In this document: in pieces, positions 61,720-64,000 of the stretch | How the letters are laid out: every line of letters starts with the position of its first letter | How positions within the stretch are numbered: the stretch's first letter is position 1 | Made by a program: the position numbers and the translations under genes | The notes under the pieces: generated by a model | The model's database searches: none | The model's input: only the letters and a program-made list of their open reading frames with translations | Told to the model about the DNA's origin: nothing | NCBI GenBank assembly: GCA_965226645.1 | Contig: CBDDDL010000004.1 | Location: 744,001-808,000 of the forward strand | Origin: Poriferisodalis sp965226645 | GTDB lineage: Bacteria > Actinomycetota > Acidimicrobiia > Acidimicrobiales > Poriferisodalaceae | DNA: 64,000 nucleotides | Direction of reading: 5' to 3'

Positions 61720-62504
61720 GCAGTCTCTATGAGCAGATCAAGTCCGATCTCGGCTACCTCAAACTCGACGCCGCCGCCGGCTCGTTCGCCGGCCTCGCCG
61801 AGCAAGCCCGCACCGAGGACTGGACCCACATCGACTTCCTCGCCCGGCTCGTCGCCATCGGGGCCACCGCGGACCGCGACCGGCGCCTCGCAGCGAGAAT
61901 GCGCTACGCCCGGTTCCCGTTCCACCGCCGCGTCGCCGACTTCGACTTCGACTTCCAGCCCTCGATCGACCCCAAACTCGACGCCGACCTCGCCACGCTG
62001 CGCTTCATCGACGAGCAACGACCGATCCTGTTCTTGGGCCAGCCCGGCGGCGGCAAGACCCACCTCGCCGTCGCTCTGGCCATCGCCGCGGTCGAAGCCG
62101 GCTACCGCGGCTACTTCACCACCGGCGACGCCATGGTCAAGACCCTCCTGCGAGCCGATCACGACGGCACCGCAGCCACCAAGATCAAGGCCTACACCGC
62201 CCCCACCGTGCTCGTCATCGACGACGTCGGCCTCATCCGACTCAAGACCCCAGCCGAGGCCGCCTGGTTCTCCGAGGTCGTCAACACCCGCTACCAAAAA
62301 GGCCACCCCACCCTCGTCACCACCAACCGCGGCCTGCCCGACTGGGGCGAGATCCTCGGCGACACCGTCATCGCCGCCGCCATCTTGGACCGGCTCATGC
62401 ACAACGCCATCGTGTTCAACATCCGCGGCCCCAGCTGGCGCCCACGCGAACACGACAGCCTCCAAATCGCCACCACCCAACCCACCCAAAGGAGCACCCA
62501 CTAG
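61716..62504 (+). CDS. istB: IS21 helper ATPase IstB
   Basis: A 262-aa AAA+ ATPase with Walker A GQPGGGKTHLAVALAIAA (about 109-126) and Walker B VLVIDDVG. It helps IstA choose targets. The GTG start overlaps the istA stop (GTGA), the normal coupling for this family. The C-terminal tail is Thr/Gln-rich and ends close to the right IS end. Confidence 0.93.
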   Translation: MSSLYEQIKSDLGYLKLDAAAGSFAGLAEQARTEDWTHIDFLARLVAIGATADRDRRLAARMRYARFPFHRRVADFDFDFQPSIDPKLDADLATLRFIDEQRPILFLGQPGGGKTHLAVALAIAAVEAGYRGYFTTGDAMVKTLLRADHDGTAATKIKAYTAPTVLVIDDVGLIRLKTPAEAAWFSEVVNTRYQKGHPTLVTTNRGLPDWGEILGDTVIAAAILDRLMHNAIVFNIRGPSWRPREHDSLQIATTQPTQRSTH

Positions 62505-62520
62505 CCTCACCCCGCCAAGC

Positions 62521-62585
62521 CAGCACCCCACACCCCACCGCGACTTTCACCGAGCATCGACCGCGACATCCCCTGAGCGCTCACA
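62521..62585 (-). repeat. IS21 right terminal inverted repeat region
   Basis: Inverted counterpart of 60243-60307. It ends in CGCTCACA immediately before the GCTCC duplication. Confidence 0.75.
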
Positions 62586-63259
62586 GCTCCGGTCGCAGGG
62601 TCCATCAAGGCGGTGGCTTTGATCAGACCCTCGGCAGTCTGGCTGATCCGCAACGAACGAAGCACCCGCTGGCGGCGGTACTCCTCCTCGGGCGTGAGGC
62701 CCTTGCGCAGCTCACGCAGCCAGTCATTGGCGGCGCGGCGGGTGCATTCCACATTCGTCGAGGACGCGATGTCCAAGAGCCGCACAGCGCCGTCGACGGC
62801 ATCGGCACCTGCCATGCCGGCTGCGTTCGCCAAGACATCTGCATGCTCGGCAGTGATGTGCCCTTCGCTCAGCGCCACCTCGATGTTGGGCATCTGCACC
62901 AACGCGTCGGCTCGGGAGGCCGCACGCTTGGCCGCAGCACCGGAACAACCCGACAGCCGACGCAGCACCGCAGCGGAACGATCACCGAAATCGTCGAGCC
63001 GGTCGATCTCAGCAGCGAACCGTGCCTCGCACGCATCCAAGGCAGAACGCAACCCGACCAATGCGCTCAGAGCCGTTTCCAAGTCATCACGCGACAACCC
63101 GAACGCCGCAGCAGAACGAATCACCTCAGCAGCCTCGCCCAACAGTTCCGCAGGACCCAAGTGGACGCCAGCAGCATCGAGATCGGCTGGCGTCTCGAAC
63201 CGGAACGCACCCGGCCTCACGTCACTGCGCCGCCCACGATGTCTAATGGCAGTTGTCAT
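62586..63259 (-). pseudogene. 5' part of the IS21-disrupted DUF222/HNH endonuclease gene
   Basis: It starts at ATG 63259 with AAAGG upstream and encodes the DUF222 N-terminal region: LVGLRSALDACEARFAAEID, RRLSGCSGAAAKRAASRADA, EGHITAEHADVLANAAG, then LIKATALMDPATGA, where the IS21 element interrupts it. The following residues come from the element and stop at 62507. The other half lies at 59418-60242. Confidence 0.88.
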
Positions 63260-63448
63260 TTTCATACCTTTTGAGATTGTTTGAGAGTATATCAAGGATA
63301 TGAAACAAACGTACGCATTTGCGCATGTCTGGGCACGACGCGGCGCGGCGGCGGGATGTGCCTCGCGAGACGAGCGCCGCACGCGTCTCAGGTTCCGCGC
63401 CGCTACCGCCCTCGAACCCGCCAGCGGTTGGGATCCGACGGGGCGCCG

Positions 63449-64000
63449 TCAGCTGTCGATGTGACCGGGCATCGACATCGCTGCATTCGCCGCACTGACA
63501 GCGGCGAAGTGCTCGCGCACCTGGTCGGGGCGGTGGGCCCGCACATATTCCGGTTTCTGCGACAGCGCCAAGTCGAGCAGCTCGAGCCGGTCCGGCGTCT
63601 GCAGCCAGGGCACAGGCACATACAGCGGCAGGCCGAATCGGCGCAACTCCCCCAGTCCGCTGTAGACGGCCCGCTGGTACTCCGCTCGCTCGGGCCAGTC
63701 CACGTCGTGAGGACCGAAGCCGACACCGCAGTCGAGCAGAAGCTGTCGGGAAACCCCAGCTTGTCGCAGACGCCCAATGTGCTCCGCGAACCACTCAACC
63801 ATGACAGCGACGGGATCGCCGCTCACGTCCCGGACGCTGCGGAAGTCCCGCCCGAGCATGAACGGCAGCACCACCGTCACCTCACGCTCGGCCGCGAGCT
63901 CGATCATTTCGGGCGACTGCAGCGCATCGCCCGCGTTCAACACCGCGGCACCGGCATCAAGTGCGCGACGTGCCACCTCGGGCTTGCGGGTGTCGATCGC
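63449..64000 (-). CDS. folP: Dihydropteroate synthase (5' end outside window)
   Basis: The C-terminal 183 residues of a pterin-binding TIM-barrel protein. IDTRKPEVARRALDAGAAV at the window edge is the conserved Asp-Thr strand, followed by LNAGDALQSPEMIELAAE and the later LLLDCGVGFGPHDVDWP. In typical folate enzymes these read NDVSG and LDPGIGF, so Asp and Pro at some conserved places are changed (NAGDA, LDCGVGF). The protein may be a divergent or non-folate homologue. It continues beyond base 64000. Confidence 0.75.
   Translation of the reverse strand, partial: AIDTRKPEVARRALDAGAAVLNAGDALQSPEMIELAAEREVTVVLPFMLGRDFRSVRDVSGDPVAVMVEWFAEHIGRLRQAGVSRQLLLDCGVGFGPHDVDWPERAEYQRAVYSGLGELRRFGLPLYVPVPWLQTPDRLELLDLALSQKPEYVRAHRPDQVREHFAAVSAANAAMSMPGHIDS

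Larger units (their letters stand above)
60243..62585 (+). mobile_element. Complete IS21-family insertion sequence (2343 bp)
   Basis: Ends begin with TG and finish with CA: the left end is TGTGGGCGCTC and the right end, read inward, is TGTGAGCGCTC. Similarity between the ends continues for about 65 bp without gaps, with internal copies of GCTC and GTCGCG as in the multiple transposase sites of IS21. It carries istA and istB in the usual order and a 5-bp duplication GCTCC. It is intact and splits an HNH endonuclease gene. Confidence 0.92.

Overview
The window is high-GC DNA packed with genes on both strands. It reads as the chromosome of an actinobacterium, probably of the Acidimicrobiia type. 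That placement is an inference from a WhiB-family iron-sulfur regulator, a DUF222-type HNH endonuclease, paired MaoC-type hydratases, and many acyl-CoA, CoA-transferase and molybdenum-hydroxylase genes for organic-acid catabolism. I see no rRNA, tRNA, CRISPR array or replication origin.

Layout. 0-5 kb: a CPA2-type antiporter, an enoyl-CoA hydratase, a cyclophilin and a D-aminoacylase-like amidohydrolase. 5-10.7 kb: a small lipoprotein, an M20 peptidase, an acyl-CoA dehydrogenase, a luciferase-like flavin monooxygenase and an alpha/beta hydrolase. 10.8-16 kb: an osmolyte island. It holds a betaine/choline transporter (BCCT), a ProX-like lipoprotein and, divergently, a chimeric protein that joins a ProX-like betaine-binding domain to a GluR0-type ligand-gated potassium channel. 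16-24.3 kb: penicillin acylase, epimerase, enoyl-CoA hydratase, DUF169, VOC, rhodanese, a DsbA/FrnE-like protein whose first active-site cysteine codon is an in-frame TGA (candidate selenocysteine), and an acyl-CoA dehydrogenase. 24.3-25.8 kb: a PIN/Phd toxin-antitoxin pair with a DarT-like ADP-ribosyltransferase immediately upstream that has no standard start codon. 25.8-37.8 kb: MaoC pair, MetY-like enzyme, two-domain CoA transferase, molybdenum hydroxylase, class II aldolase, a DUF5615/RHH pair, WhiB and an aldehyde dehydrogenase with a duplicated 3' fragment.

37.9-50.4 kb is rich in surface lipoproteins. Two adjacent ones carry four copies of an unrecognised domain, and the second is interrupted by a truncated IS982-family fragment flanked by a perfect 97-bp direct repeat. 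A third has 14 RCC1-like repeats and a fourth has a VWA domain. 50.5-59.3 kb: acyl-CoA synthetase, methyltransferase, a second molybdenum hydroxylase, a BKACE enzyme, a [3Fe-4S] ferredoxin and a molybdopterin oxidoreductase. 59.4-63.3 kb: a DUF222/HNH endonuclease gene split by a complete IS21-family element with a 5-bp target duplication. The window ends inside a dihydropteroate-synthase gene.

The strongest candidates for undescribed biology are the ProX-channel chimera with its betaine-handling neighbours, the UGA-containing DsbA-like protein with a possible SECIS hairpin, and the DarT-like gene with an ATT start stacked on a Phd/PIN module.
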